Below are positions 1-8,108 of a stretch of DNA of 54,496 bases, one piece after another. The notes under the pieces were generated by a model. That model was not told where the DNA came from. It searched no databases and saw nothing but the letters and a program-made list of their open reading frames with translations. Source of the stretch: an uncultured Bacillota bacterium (GTDB lineage Bacteria; Bacillota_I; Bacilli_A; Erysipelotrichales; Coprobacillaceae); NCBI GenBank assembly GCA_949290865.1, contig CASETM010000022.1, positions 1-54,496 on the forward strand, written 5' to 3'. The stretch's first letter is position 1, and every line of letters starts with the position of its first letter. The translations under genes and the position numbers were made by a program.

Positions 1-76
1 AGGAGGTTTCTTTTTCATATAAACGTATTGAACTTCATTTAATCAGCATCTTCCAACCCCATACTGAAATTAAAGC

Positions 77-120
77 CAAGAAAAACAAACCCCACCTTAA
101 ATTTAAAGGCTAGGGTTTGT
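77..120 (-). terminator. Intrinsic terminator after licD
   Basis: On the minus strand the arms ACAAACCC (113-120) and GGGTTTGT (85-92) enclose a second near-palindrome, CCTTTAAATTTAAGG. A T-rich run follows directly. It lies about 30 bases past the licD stop codon. Confidence 0.8.
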
Positions 121-151
121 CCCACAGATATTTAATATACCTTTTTTATTT

Positions 152-1000
152 TTATTTATAAGGGCCAAAATCCAAATAGTATGGTTTATGATTATGACGT
201 TGTTCTTTTGGCGGAAGAGTCATGTAATCGCCAAATGATTCGGTTAGATATTTATCAATATTATTAGGAACACGAATTTCAGTATTTTCAAATTTCATTT
301 TTTTAGTTGGATAGATATCACTTTTATTAATGATAGGTTTAAGTTTTGTAGTATTAAATAAATAAGCCATTCTTTTCGTATCTTCGTTTTTATATTTTTT
401 AGTATAATATAGTGCTTTGTTATAGCAGAATTTGCTTTTTATACCACATATTTTTAAAATAACATGAATAAATTTTAAGACAAAGCGAATAATGATTTTT
501 TTGAACCCAAAATAAAATAATGTTGGTTCTTTTAACATCACAAGAATCATGAGTTTGTTCCAAAACCACGCTTTTTTTCCTTGCTTTGTCATTAACTGAT
601 CATCATCTGATACATTATCATAACAAAATAAGTCTAAAAAAATGCCATTTTCACCTTCAAAATCTTTAATATCGTATGTGAGGAAACGAGTACCTTTTAA
701 GCAGATATGCGTATTCATTCCGGGGAAATGTGGATTGGTTTCATAATTTAAAATATAATATTTATCAGGTAATTCAGTTTCAGCAATTTTCATAAATTTA
801 TCAAAGGTCTGCCGATCCATTGCAACATCGATGTCATCATCCCATGGAATAAATCCACCATGTCTTATTGCACCGATCGCACTTCCCCCTGCAGCAAAAT
901 ATTCTAAGTTATGTTTTTCACAGATTTTGTTGAAATCATTTAATATTTCGAGTTCCAGTTGCTGTACTTTTTTTAATGTTTCTGGTTCATATTCTCCCAT
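152..1000 (-). CDS. licD: LicD-family phosphotransferase
   Basis: LicD proteins transfer a phospho-amino-alcohol, classically phosphocholine from CDP-choline, onto cell-surface glycans. The 282-residue product carries the hallmark nucleotidyltransferase-like motif: GGS at residues 38-40, then HGGFIPWDDDIDVAMDR with acidic residues D54, D55, D56 and D58. A basic segment with hydrophobic patches near residues 150-200 may lie on the membrane. A GTG at 1009 could extend it by three residues, but that codon overlaps the AAAGGTGG ribosome binding site, so the ATG at 1000 is chosen. The gene diverges from the cytidylyltransferase/PLP-enzyme fusion, the natural source of its donor. The family is certain; the substrate is not, and phosphocholine is not assumed because no choline kinase or transporter is present here. 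Confidence 0.9.
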   Translation of the reverse strand: MGEYEPETLKKVQQLELEILNDFNKICEKHNLEYFAAGGSAIGAIRHGGFIPWDDDIDVAMDRQTFDKFMKIAETELPDKYYILNYETNPHFPGMNTHICLKGTRFLTYDIKDFEGENGIFLDLFCYDNVSDDDQLMTKQGKKAWFWNKLMILVMLKEPTLFYFGFKKIIIRFVLKFIHVILKICGIKSKFCYNKALYYTKKYKNEDTKRMAYLFNTTKLKPIINKSDIYPTKKMKFENTEIRVPNNIDKYLTESFGDYMTLPPKEQRHNHKPYYLDFGPYK

Positions 1001-1100
1001 AATAGCCACCTTTTCTTTTAAATTTAAAAATAATATAACACATTTACCGGAGTTTATTAAAGAAAAAATAAAAAAAACTTTTTATGTCAATAATATCCTG

Positions 1101-1106
1101 TATAAT
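1101..1106 (+). promoter_or_regulatory. Likely -10 box for the cytidylyltransferase/PLP fusion gene
   Basis: A perfect TATAAT lies 31 bases before the ATG at 1137. The -35 region (TTTTTA near 1079) is weak. Confidence 0.5.
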
Positions 1107-1136
1107 GGTATTGATGAAGAAAAGGAGAATTTTGAT

Positions 1137-2945
1137 ATGCAAGCATTAATTTTGGCAGCAGGAATGGGGAAAAGATTAAAAGAATTAACTAAAAATAATA
1201 CAAAATGTATGGTTAAAGTGAATGATGTTACGTTAATTGACAGAATGTTGCATCAAATTGAAAAATATAATCTTTCACGTATTGTTATTGTTGTTGGTTA
1301 TGAGGGAGATAAATTAAAACAATATATTGCTACTTTAAATATTAAAACACCGATAGTTTATGTGGAAAACCCAATCTATGATAAAACGAACAATATTTAT
1401 TCTTTAGCGTTGGCAAAGGAACATCTATGTAATGATGATACTTTACTGTTTGAATCAGATCTCATATTCGAGGATGACGTCATTAAACTATTGATTGAAG
1501 ATGAACGACCAACATTAGCGTTAGTAGATAAATACGAAAGCTGGATGGATGGGACATGTGTCAAAATAGATGAAGAAGATTCTATTGAAGCTTTTATCCC
1601 TGGAAAAAAATTTAAATTTGATGAGATAAAAAATTATTATAAAACAGTTAATATTTACAAGTTCAGTAAAGAATTTGCGATAAACTGCTATGTTCCCTTT
1701 TTAGATGCTTATTCTAAAGCGTTGGGAAATAATGAATATTACGAACAGGTATTAAGGGTGATTACAATGCTCGATAATCCTGAAATTAAAGCAAAAAGAT
1801 TAAATGGACAGTTATGGTACGAAATAGATGATATTCAAGATTTGGATATTGCTACATCAATGTTTGTTGATGATGAAGATAAAAAAGTTTTGTTATTACA
1901 GGATCGCTATGGTGGATATTGGCGCTATCCACAATTAATTGATTTCTGTTATCTGGTGAATCCATATTATCCACCGCAAAAGCTGTTAGATGAAATAAAG
2001 GCGAGTATGGAAAAGTTAATAACACAATATCCTTCTGGAATGGGAGTCAATGCTTTGCTTGCATCAAAGAATTTTAATGTTCACCAGGAAAATATTGTTG
2101 TAGGGAATGGAGCGGCAGAATTAATAAAGGCATTAATAGAAGGATTTTCAGGAAATTTGGGATTCATTAGACCAACTTTTGAAGAATACCCTAACCGTTA
2201 TCAGGCAGAAAAATCTGTTGTATATCAGGTAGATAATGCCAATTTTAGTTATACTGCAGAAGATCTCATTGATTTTTTTGACAATAAAACAATTGAAGCA
2301 TTAATTTTGGTCAATCCAGATAATCCAACGGGTAATTATATCTGTAAAAAAGATCTTTTAAAATTAATCGAATGGTCAAAGGATAAAAAAATAAAATTAA
2401 TTATTGATGAGTCTTTTGTTGATTTTGCAGAAGAAAAAGACAGTACTTTACTGGAACAACAAATACTAGACGAAAATGATCATTTATATGTGATTAAAAG
2501 TATTTCTAAATCTTACGGAATACCTGGATTGAGATTAGGAGTATTAGCTTCAGGCGATGCTGATGTTATCAGTAAGATAAAAAAAGATGTATCAATCTGG
2601 AATATAAATTCATTAGCAGAATTCTATATGCAAATAGAAGAAAAATATAAGAAAGATTATGAAAACAGTCTGATAAAAATAAAAGCTGAAAGAAAAAGAT
2701 TTATATCTGAATTAAATAAGATTGATGGGATTAGAACCATACCGTCACAGGCAAATTATATTATGTGCGAACTCGCAAATATAAGTTCAAAAGAATTAAC
2801 GAAAAGACTTTTATTGAAATATAATTTGTTTATAAAAGATCTGTCTAAAAAAGTTAATGGAAAACCATATGTAAGAATTGCAGTAAGAAATACAGAAGAT
2901 AATGATAAATTGATAAAAGCAATAAAAATAGAAATGGGGAAATAA
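1137..2945 (+). CDS. Fusion: LicC-like cytidylyltransferase + CobD/HisC-like PLP enzyme
   Basis: This 602-residue two-domain protein should make and activate a small phosphorylated amine. Residues 1 to about 235 are a LicC-type nucleotidyltransferase (LAAGMGKRL signature near residue 6, KCMVKVN after it). Residues from about 245 to 602 are a fold-type I PLP enzyme with NPDNPTG near 393, DESFVDF near 424, and the cofactor lysine in SKSYGIPGLRLG at about K458. The DESFVDF and IPGLRLG wording recalls CobD, a threonine-phosphate decarboxylase, at least as much as HisC. Decarboxylation of phosphoserine or phosphothreonine followed by cytidylylation is therefore an attractive inference. Plain transamination is the alternative. 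The start is the ATG at 1137, preceded by AAAGGAG; the open frame back to 831 is antisense to licD and rejected. The next gene begins one base after the stop. Confidence 0.85.
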   Translation: MQALILAAGMGKRLKELTKNNTKCMVKVNDVTLIDRMLHQIEKYNLSRIVIVVGYEGDKLKQYIATLNIKTPIVYVENPIYDKTNNIYSLALAKEHLCNDDTLLFESDLIFEDDVIKLLIEDERPTLALVDKYESWMDGTCVKIDEEDSIEAFIPGKKFKFDEIKNYYKTVNIYKFSKEFAINCYVPFLDAYSKALGNNEYYEQVLRVITMLDNPEIKAKRLNGQLWYEIDDIQDLDIATSMFVDDEDKKVLLLQDRYGGYWRYPQLIDFCYLVNPYYPPQKLLDEIKASMEKLITQYPSGMGVNALLASKNFNVHQENIVVGNGAAELIKALIEGFSGNLGFIRPTFEEYPNRYQAEKSVVYQVDNANFSYTAEDLIDFFDNKTIEALILVNPDNPTGNYICKKDLLKLIEWSKDKKIKLIIDESFVDFAEEKDSTLLEQQILDENDHLYVIKSISKSYGIPGLRLGVLASGDADVISKIKKDVSIWNINSLAEFYMQIEEKYKKDYENSLIKIKAERKRFISELNKIDGIRTIPSQANYIMCELANISSKELTKRLLLKYNLFIKDLSKKVNGKPYVRIAVRNTEDNDKLIKAIKIEMGK

Positions 2946-2946
2946 A

Positions 2947-4026
2947 TTGAATATAACGATTGTTGGGGGAGGAAACATAGGAACACAATTTGCAGTTCAC
3001 TGTGCAGAAAAAGGACATCATGTTATTATATATAGTTCTAAACCCGATAAAATTGATAAAAATATTAAAATAGTCAATGAAAATAATGAAATTATTCATG
3101 AAAGTCAAGATATCCACGCAACAAATAATGACAATAAAGCTTTTAATGAAGCAAATTTGATATTTGTAACATTACCAGCTTTCTGTATGAAAGAATTTAG
3201 TCAAAAAATATATCCTTATATCCACGAAGGGCTAATGATTTGTCTTGTCCCAGGAACAGGTGGAGGAGAATGTTTTTTTAGAGAACATATAGAACGAGGT
3301 GTCGTAATTTTTGGCTTGCAAAGAGTTCCTTCTGTTGCTCGTCTGATTGAATATGGGAAAACAGTTAGAGCAGTTGGATATCGAGATGAACTTTTTGTTG
3401 CGGCGATACCAGGCAATCAAACTGTAGAGTGCGCATCATTGATCGAAAGTATCTTTAATATAAAAGCAACATCGTTACCTAATTATTTGAATATTACATT
3501 AACACCGTCTAATCCAATTTTGCATACAACAAGATTGAATATATTATTTCAAAATTATAAAAAAGGGTGTGTATATGAACAGCTGCCTTTATTTTATGAA
3601 GATTGGGATGATGAAACATCAAGGTTACTATTTAAGTGTGACGATGAAGTTCAACGAATCTGTTCATTATTAACGTCTTTCGATTTGTCGTTTGTAAAAT
3701 CGTTAAAAGAACACTATGAAAGTTTTACACCAGAATTATTAACAGAAAAAATCAGGAGCATTAAAGGATTCAAAGGATTGAAAACACCTGCGCTTAAAGT
3801 GGAAAACGGTTTTATACCTGATTTCAGTTCCAGGTATTTTACAGCAGATTTTTCATTTGGATTAACTATTCTTATACAAATTGCGCAATTATACAATATT
3901 GATACACCTTATATGAAAAAGGTTATGAATTGGTATCTGGAGATATGTGAAGAAAAAAATCATTTTAATTTTAGAGATGTTGGACTGACATCAAAAAGCA
4001 AATTTGAGGATTTTTATCAGCAGTAG
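2947..4026 (+). CDS. Octopine/nopaline-type (opine) dehydrogenase family protein
   Basis: Opine dehydrogenases reductively join an amine to a 2-keto acid using NAD(P)H. The 359-residue protein begins with a Rossmann signature (ITIVGGGNIGTQFA) and contains a conserved nucleotide-domain segment around PGTGGGECFF. Its C-terminal helical domain has SNPILHTTRL, the usual place of the family catalytic histidine, and a typical SSRYFTADFSFGL helix. The length is normal for the family. Translation starts at a TTG one base after the fusion gene stop, so the two are surely co-expressed and probably act on the same molecule. Family membership is firm. The substrate is inferred only: perhaps the amino group of the phosphoamine made upstream. 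Confidence 0.8.
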   Translation: MNITIVGGGNIGTQFAVHCAEKGHHVIIYSSKPDKIDKNIKIVNENNEIIHESQDIHATNNDNKAFNEANLIFVTLPAFCMKEFSQKIYPYIHEGLMICLVPGTGGGECFFREHIERGVVIFGLQRVPSVARLIEYGKTVRAVGYRDELFVAAIPGNQTVECASLIESIFNIKATSLPNYLNITLTPSNPILHTTRLNILFQNYKKGCVYEQLPLFYEDWDDETSRLLFKCDDEVQRICSLLTSFDLSFVKSLKEHYESFTPELLTEKIRSIKGFKGLKTPALKVENGFIPDFSSRYFTADFSFGLTILIQIAQLYNIDTPYMKKVMNWYLEICEEKNHFNFRDVGLTSKSKFEDFYQQ

Positions 4027-4056
4027 TTTTTGAATTTAATAAACAATAACAATTAA

Positions 4057-4100
4057 AAACAGTGTTCAAAAAATTAGCTTGAGCACTGTTTATTTTTTTC
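4057..4100 (+). terminator. Terminator between convergent genes
   Basis: AAACAGTG (4057-4064) pairs with CACTGTTT (4084-4091), with a further TTCAA/TTGAG pairing inside and a plus-strand T run after it. It ends the opine-dehydrogenase transcript and overlaps the 3-prime end of the convergent GT4 gene. Confidence 0.85.
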
Positions 4101-5219
4101 AATATAGTTTTCAATATCATGAATAACTTTTTCTGCTGTGTTTGTCCATAAAAAATCTGTTTTTATTTTTTTATTAAGATTTTCAGCTAAAGTAGTTCTG
4201 AGCTTGTCGTCAGCGACAAGTTTTTCCAAAGCGTCATAAAGTTCATCAATCTGATTGATTAAAAGACCCGTTCTTTGATCATAAATTATTTCTTTTATGC
4301 CACCTTGAGAAGAACCGATAGTTGCACATTTCATTAATCCAGCTTCTAATATTGATGTTGGTAAACCTTCAGGCCATATAGGTGTGTAAACAAATATGTC
4401 GGTTTGATCATAATATTTAATGAGTTCAGAAAAATCCAGCTTTCCTGTAAAAATGATATGTTCATTTTTATAATTTTCCTTGAGATAGGGCAAAAGATTA
4501 CCATCTCCAGCAATAGTTAACATTGTATGAGGATACTTTTTATTTATTTTTAAAAATGCATCTAAAAGTTCTTGGACACCTTTTTGTTTCAATATTCTTC
4601 CTGCATATAGGATATGGATAGTTTTATCATTTTTGCATAATGTTTGCTGTTTAGAAAAATCATTAATAGAGTTATACCATACACCATTAGAATCAATATT
4701 AAAATGTTTTTGCCATTTACATGCTTCTAATGAAACACCATAGTACTGATTGACATACTTTTTTACAATCCTTGTTAAACTATGCTCGTAAATTTCACCT
4801 AAAAAATCAAAAAACTTATTATCAACAGTAAGATGCTGTGAACCATGTTCAATTAAAAAAACAGGAATATTTCTTTTATGACCATATCGTGCACCTTCTA
4901 GCGATGTTAAATGAAAACGTGTATTAACGATAATGGCATCAATATGATGCGTATCTAGTATATCGATGATTTTGTGATAGGTTTTATTTCTTTTGATAAT
5001 AGGGTATCTATTGGTCCAAAAATGATATATGGGCAATTCCAGGTAGAGTATATTATCTGTTTCGTGGGAATATTCTTTTTTAAAGGTGTAATTGGTACTA
5101 ACAATGATAATTTCATAATTATGTTTGACAAGTTCTCTTGATAAATTGTGAACATATTTTTCTATACCTCCTAAATGTGGTAACGTATAGGCAGCATAGA
5201 TCAGTATTGTTTTTTTCAT
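4074..5219 (-). CDS. GT4-family glycosyltransferase (GT-B fold)
   Basis: A retaining glycosyltransferase, probably cytoplasmic, that adds one sugar to the lipid-linked polysaccharide. In the 381-residue product the N-terminal half has the glycine-rich acceptor loop (LPHLGGIEKYVHNLSRELV). The C-terminal half has the donor domain: HILYAGRILKQKGVQELL near residue 205, and the nucleotide-binding PEGLPTSILEAGLMKC segment near residue 285, which carries the usual E-x7-E pattern. AAGGAG precedes the ATG. It is the only minus-strand gene between licD and the amidase region, lies convergent to the opine dehydrogenase, and diverges from the first GT2 gene. The sugar specificity cannot be read from sequence. 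Confidence 0.85.
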   Translation of the reverse strand: MKKTILIYAAYTLPHLGGIEKYVHNLSRELVKHNYEIIIVSTNYTFKKEYSHETDNILYLELPIYHFWTNRYPIIKRNKTYHKIIDILDTHHIDAIIVNTRFHLTSLEGARYGHKRNIPVFLIEHGSQHLTVDNKFFDFLGEIYEHSLTRIVKKYVNQYYGVSLEACKWQKHFNIDSNGVWYNSINDFSKQQTLCKNDKTIHILYAGRILKQKGVQELLDAFLKINKKYPHTMLTIAGDGNLLPYLKENYKNEHIIFTGKLDFSELIKYYDQTDIFVYTPIWPEGLPTSILEAGLMKCATIGSSQGGIKEIIYDQRTGLLINQIDELYDALEKLVADDKLRTTLAENLNKKIKTDFLWTNTAEKVIHDIENYIEKNKQCSS

Positions 5220-5361
5220 TGTGTTTTTTCACTCCTTGAAATTATGATATATATATTATAATATAATTGTGAGTAATTGAATAGTTATAAGTATAGAAAT
5301 ACAAATGACTGTGAATTTAGAATATAAGTTGAAATATCATGTGATGATAAAAAGGAGATAT

Positions 5362-6258
5362 ATGAATAAAATACTGGTTTTGATGTCTACATATAATGGA
5401 GAAAAATATTTGCAACAACAGATTGACAGTATTTTAAAACAACAAAATGTTGATGTTCATCTGTTGGTGAGAGATGATGGATCAACTGACCAAACAATTG
5501 AGATATTAAAGCAGAATGCTTTAAATGATAAAATTGAATGGTATACAGGTAAAAATTTAGGGCCGGCACTAAGTTTTATAGATTTAATCATGCATGCTCC
5601 AGAATACGATTATTATGCATTTAGTGATCAGGATGATTATTGGCTGCCAGAAAAGTTAGAAAACGCTATTAATCATATGAGTGAGAATAAACCAGGTTTA
5701 TATTATAGCAGTACGATTCTTGTAGATAAAAATCTAAAAAAATTAAGAACCACAAAAAAAGAATATGTACAATCATTAGATATGAACAGTGCAGTAATCA
5801 GTAGTAATTGTACAGGTTGTACTGTCTGTTTTAATAAGTATTTAATGGATTATCTAAAAAAGTATAGACCGCAGTATGTTGCTATGCATGATAGTTGGGT
5901 ACACAAGGTATGCATTGCTCTTGATGGAAAAATATATTATGATAATAATTCATATATATATTATCGACAACATGAAAATAATGCTGTTGGTGGGAAAATT
6001 TCTGCTTACAGGCAACTGAAAAATAAATTTGCTGCATTAACAAAGAATAAATATCAAAGAAGTAATGAGGTCAAAGAATTATTAAAAGGTTATGGAGATG
6101 ATATGTCTAAGTATAATTTAAAATTATGCCAGAATATAGCATTATATCGTAGCAGTTTAAAAAAACAGATGACTTTGCTGTTTAACAGAAAACTTAGCAC
6201 AGGAAACAGAAAGACAGATTTTATGTTTAAATTGGCCATTATATTACGAATTTATTAA
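5362..6258 (+). CDS. GT2-family glycosyltransferase
   Basis: An inverting GT-A glycosyltransferase of 298 residues, similar in style to bacterial rhamnosyltransferases. It shows the opening LVLMSTYNGEKYLQQQIDSI, the nucleotide-binding VRDDGSTD near residue 36, and the metal-binding FSDQDDYW near residue 88. The acceptor-side H-x-S-W motif (AMHDSWVHKV) is near residue 175. The open frame runs back to 5305, but the ATG at 5362 follows AAAGGAG at the right distance and begins exactly at the conserved N terminus. It opens the plus-strand glycosyltransferase series. Specificity is unknown. Confidence 0.85.
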   Translation: MNKILVLMSTYNGEKYLQQQIDSILKQQNVDVHLLVRDDGSTDQTIEILKQNALNDKIEWYTGKNLGPALSFIDLIMHAPEYDYYAFSDQDDYWLPEKLENAINHMSENKPGLYYSSTILVDKNLKKLRTTKKEYVQSLDMNSAVISSNCTGCTVCFNKYLMDYLKKYRPQYVAMHDSWVHKVCIALDGKIYYDNNSYIYYRQHENNAVGGKISAYRQLKNKFAALTKNKYQRSNEVKELLKGYGDDMSKYNLKLCQNIALYRSSLKKQMTLLFNRKLSTGNRKTDFMFKLAIILRIY

Positions 6259-6282
6259 TCAATATGAAGTAGGGGAATATTC

Positions 6283-7080
6283 ATGAACATACAGATATCA
6301 GATATTTACGTCTTGATCGTTATATATAATAAACATTGTTATGATTCTGATACATATCAGGCTTTAAAGGAGTTAAAAGGTATCCATCTTATTGTATGTG
6401 ATAACAGCACAAGTGACTATCACAATAAAGAGACCGTGGAAAACGAGCATCATCTTTATCTATCGATGAATGGAAATAAAGGTCTATCTAAGGCATATAA
6501 TAAGGTCATCAGTCAAATTAAACAAAAAACTGACAAATATTTATGTATTTTTGATGATGATACAAAAATTTCTCCTGATTTTTTTGAAAAAGTGTTAGAT
6601 AATATAAATAAATATCATGCTGATGTTTTTTTACCGGTTGTTAAAACTGAAAAAATGATATTGTCACCTTGTTTAATAAATAATAATCGGATCAGCATGA
6701 TAACAGAAGATATGGATATAGCGACTATTGACAATACAAATAAAATATCAGGTATAAACAGTGGTATGATTGTAAATTTAAAAGTATATGATTCTATAAC
6801 TTATAATGAAAATTTATTTCTTGATAATGTGGATCATGATTTTATGAGAAATGTTAACGAATATCAATTGAAAATCAAAATAATGGATAATCTGGTTCTT
6901 TATCAGAATTATTCACAAGAAAATAATAGTTTGAATGCAGCCTGTCATAGATTGAAAATTAGTAAACATGACTTAAAAGAGTTTTATAAAGATGATTATT
7001 GTTATTATCTGTATCAAATAATTGGTTTAAAATATAAACTGTTCAAAAAATATAAATCAATGAAAATATTGTTTATTTGA
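6283..7080 (+). CDS. GT2-family glycosyltransferase (divergent)
   Basis: A 265-residue GT-A-type protein resembling rhamnosyl- and galactofuranosyl-transferase relatives. It has a V-x-I-Y-N start (DIYVLIVIYNKHCYD), a short CDNS nucleotide-contact motif near residue 44, and the metal motif CIFDDDTKIS near residue 90, a D-D-D variant. A GMIVNLKVYDSI segment follows. It lies 24 bases after the previous glycosyltransferase with no terminator, so the two are probably co-transcribed. Conservation is weaker than in its neighbours, and acceptor and donor are not predictable. Confidence 0.75.
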   Translation: MNIQISDIYVLIVIYNKHCYDSDTYQALKELKGIHLIVCDNSTSDYHNKETVENEHHLYLSMNGNKGLSKAYNKVISQIKQKTDKYLCIFDDDTKISPDFFEKVLDNINKYHADVFLPVVKTEKMILSPCLINNNRISMITEDMDIATIDNTNKISGINSGMIVNLKVYDSITYNENLFLDNVDHDFMRNVNEYQLKIKIMDNLVLYQNYSQENNSLNAACHRLKISKHDLKEFYKDDYCYYLYQIIGLKYKLFKKYKSMKILFI

Positions 7081-7126
7081 GTATATAGTTAATATAGAAG
7101 AAAGGATTATTTTAAATTATTATAAA

Positions 7127-8056
7127 ATGGAAAAAGTTAATATATTATTATCAATTTATGATCCTGATATAATTTTTTTAAGGAAACAGCTAGAATCATT
7201 AAACAATCAAACATATAAAAATATAGAACTATTGATTTTTGATGATTGTGTTTCAAAAAGGTTTGATCGTAATGTAATACAAGAAATGATTAATCATTTT
7301 CCTGTCAAATTTCTACCATATGAGGATCATAATCTGGGATATAGCAAAGCTTTTGAAAAACTAATTGAATATAGTGATGGAGAGTATATCGCTTTTTGTG
7401 ATCAGGATGATATATGGGATGAACACAAAATAGAAAAATGTGTTGAGACATTAAAAAACGATCAGTCTTTAATGGCTATCAGTGACAGATCAATCATTGA
7501 TAAAAATGATGACATAAAAATTAAAAGTGTGCGATCGACAGTGAAAAGAAAATATTTACGATGGCATACAGGAGATGATATTGTCAAATATAATATTTTT
7601 GCCTGTGTTGCTCCTGGAATGAGCATTATGATGGACGGGCCTTTTGCAAGAACTATTGTACCTGTCAGTAAATTTACCGGGCATGACAAATGGGCGATTT
7701 GTTGTGCTGGGATAGAAGGTATAATTTCATATATTGATGAACCTCTAGTGTTATATAGAAGACATGGTAACAATGTAAGTGGCGTTTTGAATGGTGTTAA
7801 AAATAAAGAAGATTATTATAAGACACGCGTCTTATGCCAAGAGGCATTGATTCAGGATTTAATAAAAAAATATCCAGCTTTCATTAATCAAAGAGATGTC
7901 ATAGAATTCAGTCAAGCAAGATGTAAAAAGAAAAGAGCAAAGATGTTGAAGTATGCTTATTTGTCACCAAATATAGCGATATTTGAATTTCTGTTATCTT
8001 TAATACCAGATGCTTTTTTTTGTATGTTTCTCAAAATATTAAAAAGAAAAAAATGA
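7127..8056 (+). CDS. GT2-family glycosyltransferase
   Basis: A 309-residue GT-A enzyme with NILLSIYDPDIIFLRKQLES at the start, LLIFDDCVS near residue 36 and the donor/metal motif FCDQDDIWDEHKIEKC near residue 87. The acceptor region contains GHDKWAICCAG and a YRRHGNNVSG segment, as in the 5362 gene, so the two are paralogous. The nearest purine-rich ribosome site (AGAAAGGAT around 7098) is about 20 bases from the ATG, which is long; translation may be weak or the start slightly different. It is placed between another GT2 and a large membrane protein. Confidence 0.82.
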   Translation: MEKVNILLSIYDPDIIFLRKQLESLNNQTYKNIELLIFDDCVSKRFDRNVIQEMINHFPVKFLPYEDHNLGYSKAFEKLIEYSDGEYIAFCDQDDIWDEHKIEKCVETLKNDQSLMAISDRSIIDKNDDIKIKSVRSTVKRKYLRWHTGDDIVKYNIFACVAPGMSIMMDGPFARTIVPVSKFTGHDKWAICCAGIEGIISYIDEPLVLYRRHGNNVSGVLNGVKNKEDYYKTRVLCQEALIQDLIKKYPAFINQRDVIEFSQARCKKKRAKMLKYAYLSPNIAIFEFLLSLIPDAFFCMFLKILKRKK

Positions 8057-8108
8057 TAAAAAAACTTTATAATTTTTTAATAAAACAAAATCTGAAAGAG
8101 AGGGAAAT

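Noticed and set aside
152-1000. LicD as a phosphocholine transferase proper
   Set aside because: No choline kinase or choline transporter is present, and the adjacent PLP and opine enzymes point to another substrate.
831-1136. In-frame N-terminal extension of the cytidylyltransferase fusion by 102 residues
   Set aside because: It is antisense to the licD N terminus, and the ATG at 1137 has a proper ribosome site and the conserved family start.
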